Shown here in pieces: positions 25,067-32,586 of a stretch of 64,000 nucleotides of DNA. The translations under genes and the position numbers were made by a program. The stretch covers positions 62,001 to 126,000 of the forward strand of contig CAVWSM010000025.1 in assembly GCA_963757805.1 (NCBI GenBank), in the 5' to 3' direction. The notes under the pieces were generated by a model. The model searched no databases, was not told the origin of the DNA, and was given only the letters and a program-made list of their open reading frames with translations. Origin of the DNA: CAVWSM01 sp963757805. GTDB taxonomy: Bacteria; Actinomycetota; Actinomycetes; Jiangellales; Jiangellaceae. Position 1 is the first letter of the stretch; each line of letters begins with the position of its first letter.

Positions 25067-25975
25067 TCAACCAGGCGCGGCGGCCGCCGGCGCGAGGACG
25101 AAGTGGTCCTCCCAGATCTCCCGGAGCACCTGCTCCGGCGTTGTCTCCGCCGCTTCGTCCCGATGGATGCGTCCGGACAGCGCGACGACCATGGCGTCGA
25201 ACACGGTCTCGGCATAGTGCCCATCGTCAGCAGACGAGATACCTCGAAGCTGTGCAAGCTGCTCGGCAACGAGCACCGTGTCGATGGCACCCCTCACGCT
25301 GCTGCCCTGCCGTACGTCGTGATGCTCGCGCGTCGCTCGGGTCACGGCTACGGCATCCATCGTGAGCTGCTCGCCTAGCTCGCCTGCGTCTGGCGTACGC
25401 AGCCGCACGATGCTTTGCTCCGCTGACTCGTCCTGGTAGCCAACGGCCAGCCGGTTGAGCCGGTCGTGCACGCTCGTGGACAGCCGCGTCGTGCCGACGC
25501 TGTCGTACGGGTTCATCGAGGCGATCACCCGGAACGTCGGTGCGGCGTCGATCCTCCCTACTCGAGGTACGGCGATGGTGCGGTCGGCCATCGCCGTGAG
25601 CAACGTGTTGATGGTGTCTTCGGGCGCACGGTTGAACTCCTCGATGTAGAGAAAACCGCCCTGCTGCATCGCTTCGACGAGCGGCCCAGCGACGAAGTTG
25701 TCGGCGCTGTAGTCCTCGCGGAGCACCCGGGCCGGGTTGTGGTGGCCGACCAGCTTCGCCGGGGTCAGGTCGGCATTGCCCTCGACGAAGAGCAGCGGAA
25801 TGTCCCACTCGGCTGTGATGGCCTTGAGGATCGTGGTCTTGCTCGTGCCTGGAGGCCCTTCGAGCAGGACGTCGCGGCCCGCGGCGATGGCCGAGAGCAC
25901 GAGGTCAAGCTCGTGCTCCCGGCCCACCACGTGGGTCCCCACACGACGTCGGGTAGCGACCACGCTGGTGTCCAT
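25067..25975 (-). CDS. MoxR-type AAA+ ATPase in the mycofactocin operon
   Basis: A 302-residue AAA+ ATPase. Walker A is GPPGTSKTT at residues 40-48, Walker B is FLYIEEFNRAPEDTINTLL with the DE-box as EE, and sensor 1 is VIASMNPYDSVGT; an arginine-finger region SVHDRLNR follows. MoxR proteins act with VWA partners to remodel or activate metal- or cofactor-containing enzymes, as in methanol dehydrogenase maturation. It is 11 nt downstream of the SDR array and 99 nt upstream of the VWA start. The spacing suggests the whole region is one transcript. Confidence 0.88.
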   Translation of the reverse strand: MDTSVVATRRRVGTHVVGREHELDLVLSAIAAGRDVLLEGPPGTSKTTILKAITAEWDIPLLFVEGNADLTPAKLVGHHNPARVLREDYSADNFVAGPLVEAMQQGGFLYIEEFNRAPEDTINTLLTAMADRTIAVPRVGRIDAAPTFRVIASMNPYDSVGTTRLSTSVHDRLNRLAVGYQDESAEQSIVRLRTPDAGELGEQLTMDAVAVTRATREHHDVRQGSSVRGAIDTVLVAEQLAQLRGISSADDGHYAETVFDAMVVALSGRIHRDEAAETTPEQVLREIWEDHFVLAPAAAAPG

Positions 25976-25986
25976 CGGGTCGTCCT

Positions 25987-26835
25987 TCACTTCTGTGTGG
26001 ACCCGGCGTCGACGGGCAGTGTCACGCCTGTGACGTAGCGCGCCTCGTCCGAGGCGAGCCAGAGCACCGCGTTGCTGATGTCGACGGGCTCGACCCATGG
26101 GATTGGCAGCGCATTCATCGCTTGGAAAATCTCGGCGGCCTGCTCCTGGGTGGGGTGCTCGATCTCAGGTGCGAAGAGCTTGTAGGTCGCCTCGTTGAGG
26201 ATCATGTCCGTGGCAACGCTGGTGGGGTGCACGGAATTGACCCTGATCATGTCCGGTGCCAGCTCGTTGGCCAACGTGCGCATGAGCCCGACAACCGCAT
26301 GCTTGCTCGCGACATATGGCGCGATGTTGGCGTAGCCCTTGAGGCCTGCCGACGAGCTGGTGATGACGATCGACCCGCCACCTTTGGCACGCAGGTGCGG
26401 GATGGCCGCCTTGACGGTGTGCCAGACACCCGTGAGGTTGACGTCGATGACGTCATCCCAGTCCCGTTCGGTTACCTCATCCGTCTTGTCACCGAAGATG
26501 AAGATGCCGGCGTTGGCTGCAACGATGTCGAGGCGGCCCAGCTGGGCGACCCCGTCGTCGAGCGCGCCCTTGAGCGCCGGATAGTCGCGGACGTCCGTCT
26601 TGGTGGCGACGATCCGCCGGTCGAGCTCCTCCACCTGTCGTACGGTCTCGGCGAGGTCTGCTTCGGTCGCTCCGTGGTAGAAGCGCTTGACGCTCTCGAT
26701 GTCCTCGGCGATGTCGACCGCGATGATGTCTGCGCCCTCCTGGGCGAGTCGCAACGCGTGGCTGCGACCTTGACCGCGGGCGGCGCCGGTGACGAGGGCG
26801 ACCTTCCCTTCGACTCTTCCGGTCACATTGCTCAT
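25987..26835 (-). CDS. Mycofactocin-coupled SDR dehydrogenase 1
   Basis: A 282-residue short-chain dehydrogenase. TGAARGQGRSHALRLAQ is the cofactor glycine motif. The long insert after strand 2 (IAVDIAEDIESVKRFYHGAT, then ETVRQVEELDRRIVATKTDVRD) marks the mycofactocin-coupled SDR subfamily, which holds NAD(H) tightly and passes electrons to mycofactocin. Catalytic residues are the Ser in ITSSSAGLKG and Tyr/Lys in PYVASKHAVVGL. Its substrate-loop insert (KRFYHGAT) differs from the other four, hinting at a different alcohol. It is directly abutted by SDR 2 upstream (1 nt). Confidence 0.92.
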   Translation of the reverse strand: MSNVTGRVEGKVALVTGAARGQGRSHALRLAQEGADIIAVDIAEDIESVKRFYHGATEADLAETVRQVEELDRRIVATKTDVRDYPALKGALDDGVAQLGRLDIVAANAGIFIFGDKTDEVTERDWDDVIDVNLTGVWHTVKAAIPHLRAKGGGSIVITSSSAGLKGYANIAPYVASKHAVVGLMRTLANELAPDMIRVNSVHPTSVATDMILNEATYKLFAPEIEHPTQEQAAEIFQAMNALPIPWVEPVDISNAVLWLASDEARYVTGVTLPVDAGSTQK

Positions 26836-26836
26836 C

Positions 26837-27652
26837 TCACTTCTTGTTGGTAAAGCCCGCGTCGACAGGCAGGGTTACGCCCGTGATGTAGCGGGCGTCG
26901 TCGGAAACAAGCCAGACGATCGCGTTGGAGATGTCGACCGGCTCGAGCATGTCGACCGGCAGTGCGTTGGCCATGGCATTGCCGAGCTGCGGATCGTTCT
27001 GCAGCCACTCCTGCATGACGTCGTTGACGACCATCGGCGTGTTGACGCCGGTCGGGTGCACGGTGTTGACCCGGATCGAGTGCTGCGCAAGCGTGTTGGC
27101 GTACGACCGCATGAGTCCCACGACGCCGTGCTTGGACGCTGTGTAGCCGAGCCCGCCGGGTTGGCTGCCGCCGATGCCGGTGATCCCGGCGGTCGAGCTG
27201 GTGAGGACGATCGCACCGCCCTTGCCATGCTCGATCATGGAGGGGATCGCGACCTCGACGGTGTTGTAGACGCCGGTGAGGTTGACGTCGAGCACGTCCT
27301 GCCACTCGTTGGGGCGCACTTGGAGACCCATCGGTGCGATGCCGGCGTTGGCCAGCACGATGTCGACCGGTCCGAGCTGCGCCACGCCGGCGTCGAACGC
27401 TGCCTGCATCGCCTCTCGGTCACGCACGTCGGCCTGGGTGGCGACGATGCGCCGGTCGAGCGCCTCGACCTCCTTGACAGTCTGTTCAAGATCCTCAGGC
27501 GTCGACATCGGGTAGGACACGCTCGGGATCTGCGCGCAGATGTCCACCGCGATGATGTCAGCGCCCTCCTGGGCGAGTCGGACGGCGTGGCTGCGGCCCT
27601 GGCCGCGCGCGGCGCCGGTGATGAAGGCGACCTTGCCTTCGAGCTTTCCCAT
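26837..27652 (-). CDS. Mycofactocin-coupled SDR dehydrogenase 2
   Basis: A 271-residue member of the same subfamily, starting MGKLEGKVAFITGAARGQGR. It carries the insert DICAQIPSVSYPMSTPEDLE and the helix TVKEVEALDRRIVATQADVRD. The active site is LTSSTAGITGI with GYTASKHGVVGL. The segment between the catalytic Ser and Tyr is longer and Gly/Pro-rich (GIGGSQPGGLGY) than in the others, and the substrate lid (VVNDVMQEWLQNDPQLGN) is distinctive. The ATG at 27652 was chosen over an upstream in-frame extension that only mirrors the neighbouring gene. Confidence 0.92.
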   Translation of the reverse strand: MGKLEGKVAFITGAARGQGRSHAVRLAQEGADIIAVDICAQIPSVSYPMSTPEDLEQTVKEVEALDRRIVATQADVRDREAMQAAFDAGVAQLGPVDIVLANAGIAPMGLQVRPNEWQDVLDVNLTGVYNTVEVAIPSMIEHGKGGAIVLTSSTAGITGIGGSQPGGLGYTASKHGVVGLMRSYANTLAQHSIRVNTVHPTGVNTPMVVNDVMQEWLQNDPQLGNAMANALPVDMLEPVDISNAIVWLVSDDARYITGVTLPVDAGFTNKK

Positions 27653-27672
27653 TGCTGACAAGCCTCCTTGAG

Positions 27673-28506
27673 TCACTTCACTAAGAAACCCGCATCGACC
27701 GGAAGCGCGACGCCGGTGACGTAGCGCGCCTCGTCGGATGCCAGCCAGAGCACGGCATTGCTGATGTCCACTGGCTCGAGCCACGGGACCGGCAGCGCGT
27801 GCATCGACAAGAACGTGTCGAGGGCGTCATCCCGGGTGGGGTGTTCGAGATCGGGGCGGAAGAGCTGGTACATCTGGTCGTTCTGGACCATGGGTGTGTT
27901 GACTACGCCTGGGTGGACGGAGTTGACGCGGATCAGGTCCGGTGCGAGCTCGTTGGCAAGCGTGCGCATGAGCCCGGTAACGCCGTGCTTGGCGGAGACA
28001 TACGCCGCCAAGTTGGGATAGCCCTTGAGTCCTGCCCCCGAGCTCGTCAGGACGATGGCTCCGCCGCGTCCACCTGCCCGGATGTGCGGGATCGCCGCCT
28101 TGCAGGTCAGCCAGACACCCTTGAGGTTGACGTCGAGCGTGTTCTGCCAGCTGTCCTCGTCCATGTCTACCGTCGGCGTGCCCAGCTCGGTTATGCCAGC
28201 ATTCGCGGACACGATGTCGAGGCGGCCGAGCTCGGCCACACCCTGGTCGAGCGCGGCCTTGAGACTCGCGTAGTCGCGGACGTCGGCTTTGCGAGCAACG
28301 ATGCGCCGGTCGAGCGCCTCGACCTCCTTGACCGTCTGCGCCAGATCCTCCTCCGTGCCCATCGGGAACGGCACGGTATCGATCTGCTCCAGAATGTCGA
28401 CGGCGATGATGTCGGCACCCTCTTCGGCGAGCCGGATGGCATGGCTGCGGCCTTGCCCGCGAGCGGCCCCGGTGATGAAGGCGACCTTGCCTTCTACGCG
28501 TCCCAT
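27673..28506 (-). CDS. Mycofactocin-coupled SDR dehydrogenase 3
   Basis: A 277-residue member. TGAARGQGRSHAIRLAEEG is followed by DILEQIDTVPFPMGTEEDLA and TVKEVEALDRRIVARKADVRD. The catalytic Ser is in LTSSGAGLKG, with Tyr/Lys in AAYVSAKHGVTGL. The lid region, QNDQMYQLFRPDLEHPTRDD, resembles that of SDRs 1 and 4 (the ELFAPDLDHPT type). The ATG at 28506 is preferred over the one at 28512 because GAGG is correctly spaced for the former. Ten nt separate it from SDR 4. Confidence 0.92.
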   Translation of the reverse strand: MGRVEGKVAFITGAARGQGRSHAIRLAEEGADIIAVDILEQIDTVPFPMGTEEDLAQTVKEVEALDRRIVARKADVRDYASLKAALDQGVAELGRLDIVSANAGITELGTPTVDMDEDSWQNTLDVNLKGVWLTCKAAIPHIRAGGRGGAIVLTSSGAGLKGYPNLAAYVSAKHGVTGLMRTLANELAPDLIRVNSVHPGVVNTPMVQNDQMYQLFRPDLEHPTRDDALDTFLSMHALPVPWLEPVDISNAVLWLASDEARYVTGVALPVDAGFLVK

Positions 28507-28516
28507 AGTCATCGCC

Positions 28517-29344
28517 TCACTTCGCCAGCGAGCCGGCGTCAACCGGCAGCGTCACACCGGTGATGTAGCGGGTCTCGTCAGAAGCCAGGAACAGCACGGC
28601 ATTGGAGATGTCACGCGGCTCGACCCACGGGATCGGTAGGGCGTTCATCGCCTGGAACCGCTCACCGATCTGGTCACGCGTCGGATGATCGAGGTCCGGC
28701 GCGAACAGCTCGTACGTGACTGAGTTGTGGATCATGTCCGTGCTGACACTCGTCGGGTGGACTGAGTTGACCCGGATCATGTCCGGCGCCAGCTCGTTGG
28801 CGAGCGTCCGCATGAGTCCCACGACCCCGTGCTTGGCAGCAACGTAGTGCGCGAGGTTGCCCATCCCCTTGATGCCGGCCGTTGAGCTAGTCAGGATGAT
28901 CGATCCGCCGCCGGCTGCGCGGAGATGCGGGATCGCGGCCTTGACTGTGTGCCACACCCCAGTGAGGTTGACGTCGATCATGTCCTGCCACATCTGCTCG
29001 TCCATCGAGTCAGTGGGCTCAAAGCTGGCGATGCCCGCGTTCGCCGCCACGATGTCCAGCCGCCCCAGCTGAGCGACTCCGTCGTCGACGGCCGTCTTGA
29101 GCGCGGTGTAGTCACGCACGTCGGCCTGCGTGGCGACAATGCGTCGGTCAAGCGCCTCCACTTCCTTGACCGTCTGAGCCAAGTCGTCGGGCGTCGCCAT
29201 CGGGTAGCCGACGCTGTCGATCTGCGCACAGATGTCGACAGCGATGATGTCGGCGCCTTCCTCGGCGAGCCGTATCGCGTGGCTACGACCCTGCCCGCGT
29301 GCAGCACCAGTGACGAATGCGACCTTTCCTTCGACACGCCCCAT
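28517..29344 (-). CDS. Mycofactocin-coupled SDR dehydrogenase 4
   Basis: A 275-residue member. It has TGAARGQGRSHAIRLAEEG, the insert DICAQIDSVGYPMATPDDLA, TVKEVEALDRRIVATQADVRD, the active site LTSSTAGIKGM with HYVAAKHGVVGL, and the lid NSVTYELFAPDLDHPTRDQ. By eye it is closest to SDRs 1 and 3, indicating tandem duplication within the locus. Forty-six nt separate it from the stop of SDR 5. Confidence 0.92.
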   Translation of the reverse strand: MGRVEGKVAFVTGAARGQGRSHAIRLAEEGADIIAVDICAQIDSVGYPMATPDDLAQTVKEVEALDRRIVATQADVRDYTALKTAVDDGVAQLGRLDIVAANAGIASFEPTDSMDEQMWQDMIDVNLTGVWHTVKAAIPHLRAAGGGSIILTSSTAGIKGMGNLAHYVAAKHGVVGLMRTLANELAPDMIRVNSVHPTSVSTDMIHNSVTYELFAPDLDHPTRDQIGERFQAMNALPIPWVEPRDISNAVLFLASDETRYITGVTLPVDAGSLAK

Positions 29345-29390
29345 CGCGTGCCTCCCTTCAGTTGGAGACCATCCCCCCTCTTCTTTGGAG

Positions 29391-30202
29391 TCAGTACTGC
29401 GTGTTGCCCGCGTCGACCGTCATCGTGAGCGCGGTGACGTAGCGCGCCTCGTCGGAGGCGAGGAAGAGTACGGCGTTGCTGATGTCGACCGGCTCGGTGA
29501 CCTCGACGGGAAGCATGTTGGTGAACATGCCACCGAGCCGCGGGTGGGCCGCGAGCAGCTCGCCCATCACTGCCATGCCGTCGCCGGAGCCCATCGGGGT
29601 GTTCACGCCGGTGGGATGGACGCTGTTGACGCGGATGTTGTGCTCGGCGAGCTCGGCAGCGAATGCCCGCATGAGGCCGACCACACCGTGCTTCGCCGCG
29701 ACGTAGGGCGTTATGAACGGCATGCCCTTGAGGCCGGCCGCCGAGCTGGTCAGGATGATCGACCCGCCGCCAGCGGTGACGAGATGCGGAGCGGTGAGCT
29801 GGACGGTATTCCACACGCCCGTCAGGTTGATGTCGATCGTCTCTTGCCAGGTCTCCGGCGTGACCTTGTCCCAGGGCTCAAGGATGCAGATGCCCGCGTT
29901 GGCGACCACGATGTCGAGGTGGCCCAGCTGGGCGACGCCCTCGTCGATCGCCCGCTTCATCCCGTCGCGGTCACGACATCGGTCTGGGTCGCGATGATCC
30001 GCCGGTCGAGCGCCTCGACCTCCTTGACGGTCTGTTCCAGATCCTCCGGCGTTGCGTGCGGGTAACCGATGTTGGGGATCGGTCCGCAGATGTCGACCGC
30101 GATGATGTCCGCGCCCTCTTGCGCGAGCCGTACGGCGTGGCTGCGGCCCTGGCCGCGCGCGGCGCCTGTGATGAATGCGACCTTTCCTTCGACGCGCCCC
30201 AT
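29391..30202 (-). CDS. Mycofactocin-coupled SDR dehydrogenase 5 (one base missing near 29975)
   Basis: The member nearest mftC. Residues 1-77 (TGAARGQGRSHAVRLAQEG, DICGPIPNIGYPHATPEDLE) are in one frame and end TQTDV. The rest, from RDRDGMKRAIDEG through LTSSAAGLKG, PYVAAKHGVVGL and ALTMTVDAGNTQY, is in another. Restoring one base between 29975 and 29976 rebuilds the conserved TDVRDRDGM junction and gives 270 residues. The 812-nt length fits a single missing base. The rest is fully conserved, so I treat it as a functional gene with a sequence error, although a real frameshift cannot be excluded. Confidence 0.8.
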
Positions 30203-30338
30203 TGCGCATCTCCTCTCATCTGTTCAGTTGTTGGTGAATCCCGCCAGTGGGTTGTCGTTGCAGGCACTCACGGGTGGCAGGTCCGACCGCCGGCCGATCG
30301 TGACGGGGACAGGGCCAGGGCTGGTGCGGTGCGAGTGG

Positions 30339-31439
30339 TCACCGGTCGGCGTCGGGTGGTCGCACGTCGCCGCGAGCCAGCAGAGCGTCGGCGCCGTAAC
30401 CCTGCACGCACTCTGGGTCCGGACCGTCGAGCGGCAGGCCGGTGAAGAACTTCGCCGCCATGCAGCCGCCACGGCATGAGTCGAAGAACTGGCACGACGT
30501 GCAGGCGCCTCCGGTCTGCGGCTGCCGGAGCTCGGTGAACAGCTCCGACTCGCGCCACACACCGGTGAAGCCGCCCGCGTCGCGGACGTTGCCGGCGAGG
30601 AACTCGTCATGGATCGCGAACGGGCAGGCGTAGACGTCGCCGATCGGGTCGATGAGGCAGACGACCCGGCCCGCGCCACAGAGGTTGAGCCCGGGCAGCG
30701 CCTGGCCGAACGCGGACAGATGGAAGAACGAGTCGCCGGTGAGCACGTCCTCGCCGTGCAGCACCAGCCAGTCGTAGAGCTCGCGCTGCTGCGCGTGCGT
30801 GGGGTGCAGCTCGTCCCACACATCAGCGCCGCGCCCGGACGGCCGCAGCCTGGTGAGTCGCAGCTGCGCGCCGTACGTATCGGCAAGGGCTTTGAACTCG
30901 TCGAGCTGCGTGACGTTGTGCCGCGTCACGACGACCGAGAGCTTGAAGCCTTTGAAGCCGGCGTCCGCGAGGTGGCGCATCGCGCGCAGCGCGGTGTCGT
31001 AGGATCCCTGCCCGCGTACGGCGTCGTTGACCTCGGGCGTGGCGCCGTCGAGCGAGATCTGCACGTCGACGTAGTCGCTCGCGGCGAGCCGCCGGGCGAC
31101 CTCTGGCGTGATGCGTACGCCATTGGTCGAGAACTTGACCCCGACGTGGTGGCTGGTCGCGTAGTCGACGAGCTCCCAGAAGTCGGGCCGCACGGTCGGC
31201 TCGCCGCCGCCGATGTTGACGTAGAAGACCTGCATCCGCTCGAGCTCGTCGATGACGGCCTTGCACTCGTCGGTGCTCAGCTCGCGAGGATCGCGCCGCC
31301 CTGAGCTCGACAGGCAGTGCACGCACGACAGGTTGCAGGCGTAGGTGAGCTCCCACGTCAGGCAGATCGGCGCGTCCAGCCCGAGCTCGAAGAGGTCGGT
31401 GAGCTTGGTCCTGGTCGGGGGTTCGGCGAGCACGGTCAT
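30339..31439 (-). CDS. mftC: Mycofactocin radical SAM maturase MftC
   Basis: A 366-residue radical SAM/SPASM enzyme. The SAM cluster motif CNLSCVHC has Cys35, Cys39 and Cys42. VNIGGGEPTVRPDFWELV is the GGEP SAM-binding segment. The SPASM region contains CGAGRVVCLIDPIGDVYACPF and a Cys-rich C-terminus (CTSCQFFDSCRGGCMAA) for two auxiliary clusters. MftC decarboxylates the C-terminal tyrosine of MftA and then forms the Val-Tyr cross-link, with MftB as peptide chaperone. Its ATG overlaps the mftB stop (ATGA). A 136-nt spacer follows before the SDR array. Confidence 0.96.
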   Translation of the reverse strand: MTVLAEPPTRTKLTDLFELGLDAPICLTWELTYACNLSCVHCLSSSGRRDPRELSTDECKAVIDELERMQVFYVNIGGGEPTVRPDFWELVDYATSHHVGVKFSTNGVRITPEVARRLAASDYVDVQISLDGATPEVNDAVRGQGSYDTALRAMRHLADAGFKGFKLSVVVTRHNVTQLDEFKALADTYGAQLRLTRLRPSGRGADVWDELHPTHAQQRELYDWLVLHGEDVLTGDSFFHLSAFGQALPGLNLCGAGRVVCLIDPIGDVYACPFAIHDEFLAGNVRDAGGFTGVWRESELFTELRQPQTGGACTSCQFFDSCRGGCMAAKFFTGLPLDGPDPECVQGYGADALLARGDVRPPDADR

Positions 31440-31720
31440 GATGCCCTCCGCTGCACGAGCATGTGCGAGTCGGCGAGCGTGGCAAGCGCCCGTTGGTAGC
31501 GCTGCATGTCGGCGCCCTCGACGCCGGCTTCCTCGCACGCGGCCCGAGCGCTCGGCCGGGCCGCAAGGTCCTCGACGATGGTGAGCAGGCGGCGGTCCTT
31601 GAGGAAGGACAACCGGCGAGTGCCGAAGTGGTAGAGCAGTGCACCGAACGGCTCGGGTCGTACGGAAACCTGCGGGTGCAGGTCCCACGCCCGGTCGAGG
31701 TCAAGAGAAGGGGCGCTCAT
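31436..31720 (-). CDS. mftB: Mycofactocin precursor chaperone MftB
   Basis: A 94-residue PqqD-like RiPP recognition protein. It begins MSAPSLDLDRAWDLHPQVSV, then RPEPFGALLYHFGTRRLSFL and DRRLLTIVEDLAA, the hallmarks of MftB. It binds the MftA leader and presents it to MftC. The ATG at 31720 is selected because the conserved domain starts there. It lies 10 nt after the mftA stop and overlaps mftC. Confidence 0.93.
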   Translation of the reverse strand: MSAPSLDLDRAWDLHPQVSVRPEPFGALLYHFGTRRLSFLKDRRLLTIVEDLAARPSARAACEEAGVEGADMQRYQRALATLADSHMLVQRRAS

Positions 31721-31730
31721 GATCGGCGAC

Positions 31731-31838
31731 TCAGTAGACGCCGCACATGCCGTCGATCGAGATTTCCTCGACCAGCGCTTCGTCCTCGACCAGCTCTTCG
31801 TCGTCGTCAACGGTGAGCGGCTTGTCCAGGTTCTGCAT
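31731..31838 (-). CDS. mftA: Mycofactocin precursor peptide MftA
   Basis: A 35-residue peptide too short for routine gene calling. It ends in the invariant core ISIDGMCGVY; the terminal Val-Tyr becomes the cofactor. The leader is strongly acidic (VDDDEELVEDEALVEE), as expected for MftB binding. The ATG at 31838 has a perfect AAGGAGG Shine-Dalgarno at 31845-31851. It is the first gene of the minus-strand operon, facing mftR across a region with palindromic repeats. Confidence 0.97.
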   Translation of the reverse strand: MQNLDKPLTVDDDEELVEDEALVEEISIDGMCGVY

Positions 31839-31895
31839 CGCGATCCTCCTTGATCGTTGGCCCTGTGAAGTTGGGGAACGCTGTGCCCTTGCGGG

Positions 31896-31973
31896 TCGGT
31901 GCCGGGAGGTCGATAGTTATGGCACCGAGTGCCGTTTCTTCGTACGACTGCATACTAATGACACCGAGTGCCG
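31896..31973. promoter_or_regulatory. Probable MftR operator pair between mftA and mftR
   Basis: The 151-nt divergent region contains GGCACCGAGTGCC at 31921-31933 (5-bp arms around CGA). CACCGAGTGCCG occurs at 31923-31934 and again at 31962-31973, 39 bp apart. A reversed half-site, TCGGTGCC, lies at 31896-31903. The second full site is within 20 bp of the mftR GTG and the first is on the mftA side. MftR is a known TetR-type repressor of mycofactocin genes that responds to long-chain acyl-CoA, so these are its likely sites, also giving autoregulation. Confidence 0.6.
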
Positions 31974-31989
31974 AATGGAAGACCCCTGA

Positions 31990-32586
31990 GTGACGACGAC
32001 TCCAGAAGCCCGACTCGGTCGCCGGCCAGCGACCACGCAGGCCGAGATCAGCCACATCGCGCTCGAGCTCTTCGCGTCGCGCGGCTTCGAGGCCACCACG
32101 GTTGACGACATCGCCGCGGCCGCCGGCATCGGGCGCCGGACGTTCTTCCGCTACTTCGCGTCGAAGAACGACCTCCCCTGGGGTGACTTCGATGCTCGGC
32201 TCGATGAGATGCGCAAGCTGCTCGCTGAGCTGCCTGATGACCTGCCGCTCATGGAGGCCGTGCGTATCTCCGTCATCGAGTTCAACCGGATCCCGGCAGC
32301 AGAGATCCCGTACCACCGGGAACGCATGGAGCTCCTGCTGCACGTGCCAGCCCTGCTGGCCCACTCGACGTTGCGCTACACCTCCTGGCGGCAGGTTGTG
32401 GCGGAGTTTGCCGCCCGCCGGCTGTCCGTTCCCGAGGACGGCCTGGAACCACAGGCTGTCGGCTGGGCTGCACTGGCCATGGCCCTGTCCGCCTACGAGC
32501 AGTGGCTCGTGCACGAGGAGGCCGACCTGACCAAGCTCCTCGATCAGTCCTTCCGCATGCTCAACAGTGGGTTCGACTTCTCGTGA
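31990..32586 (+). CDS. mftR: Mycofactocin regulator MftR (TetR family)
   Basis: A 198-residue TetR protein (GTG start). The N-terminal helix-turn-helix is FEATTVDDIAAAAGIGRRTF followed by FRYFASKNDLPWGDFD, a combination typical of MftR. It is divergent from mftA and overlaps the second mftF by a GTGA junction, so MftR and MftF2 are co-expressed. Expected to repress the cluster until acyl-CoA binds. Confidence 0.92.
   Translation: MTTTPEARLGRRPATTQAEISHIALELFASRGFEATTVDDIAAAAGIGRRTFFRYFASKNDLPWGDFDARLDEMRKLLAELPDDLPLMEAVRISVIEFNRIPAAEIPYHRERMELLLHVPALLAHSTLRYTSWRQVVAEFAARRLSVPEDGLEPQAVGWAALAMALSAYEQWLVHEEADLTKLLDQSFRMLNSGFDFS

Noticed and set aside
31436..31810. Longer MftB start at 31810
   Set aside because: The extra 30 residues overlap mftA in another frame and are basic noise; the conserved domain begins at MSAPSLDL.
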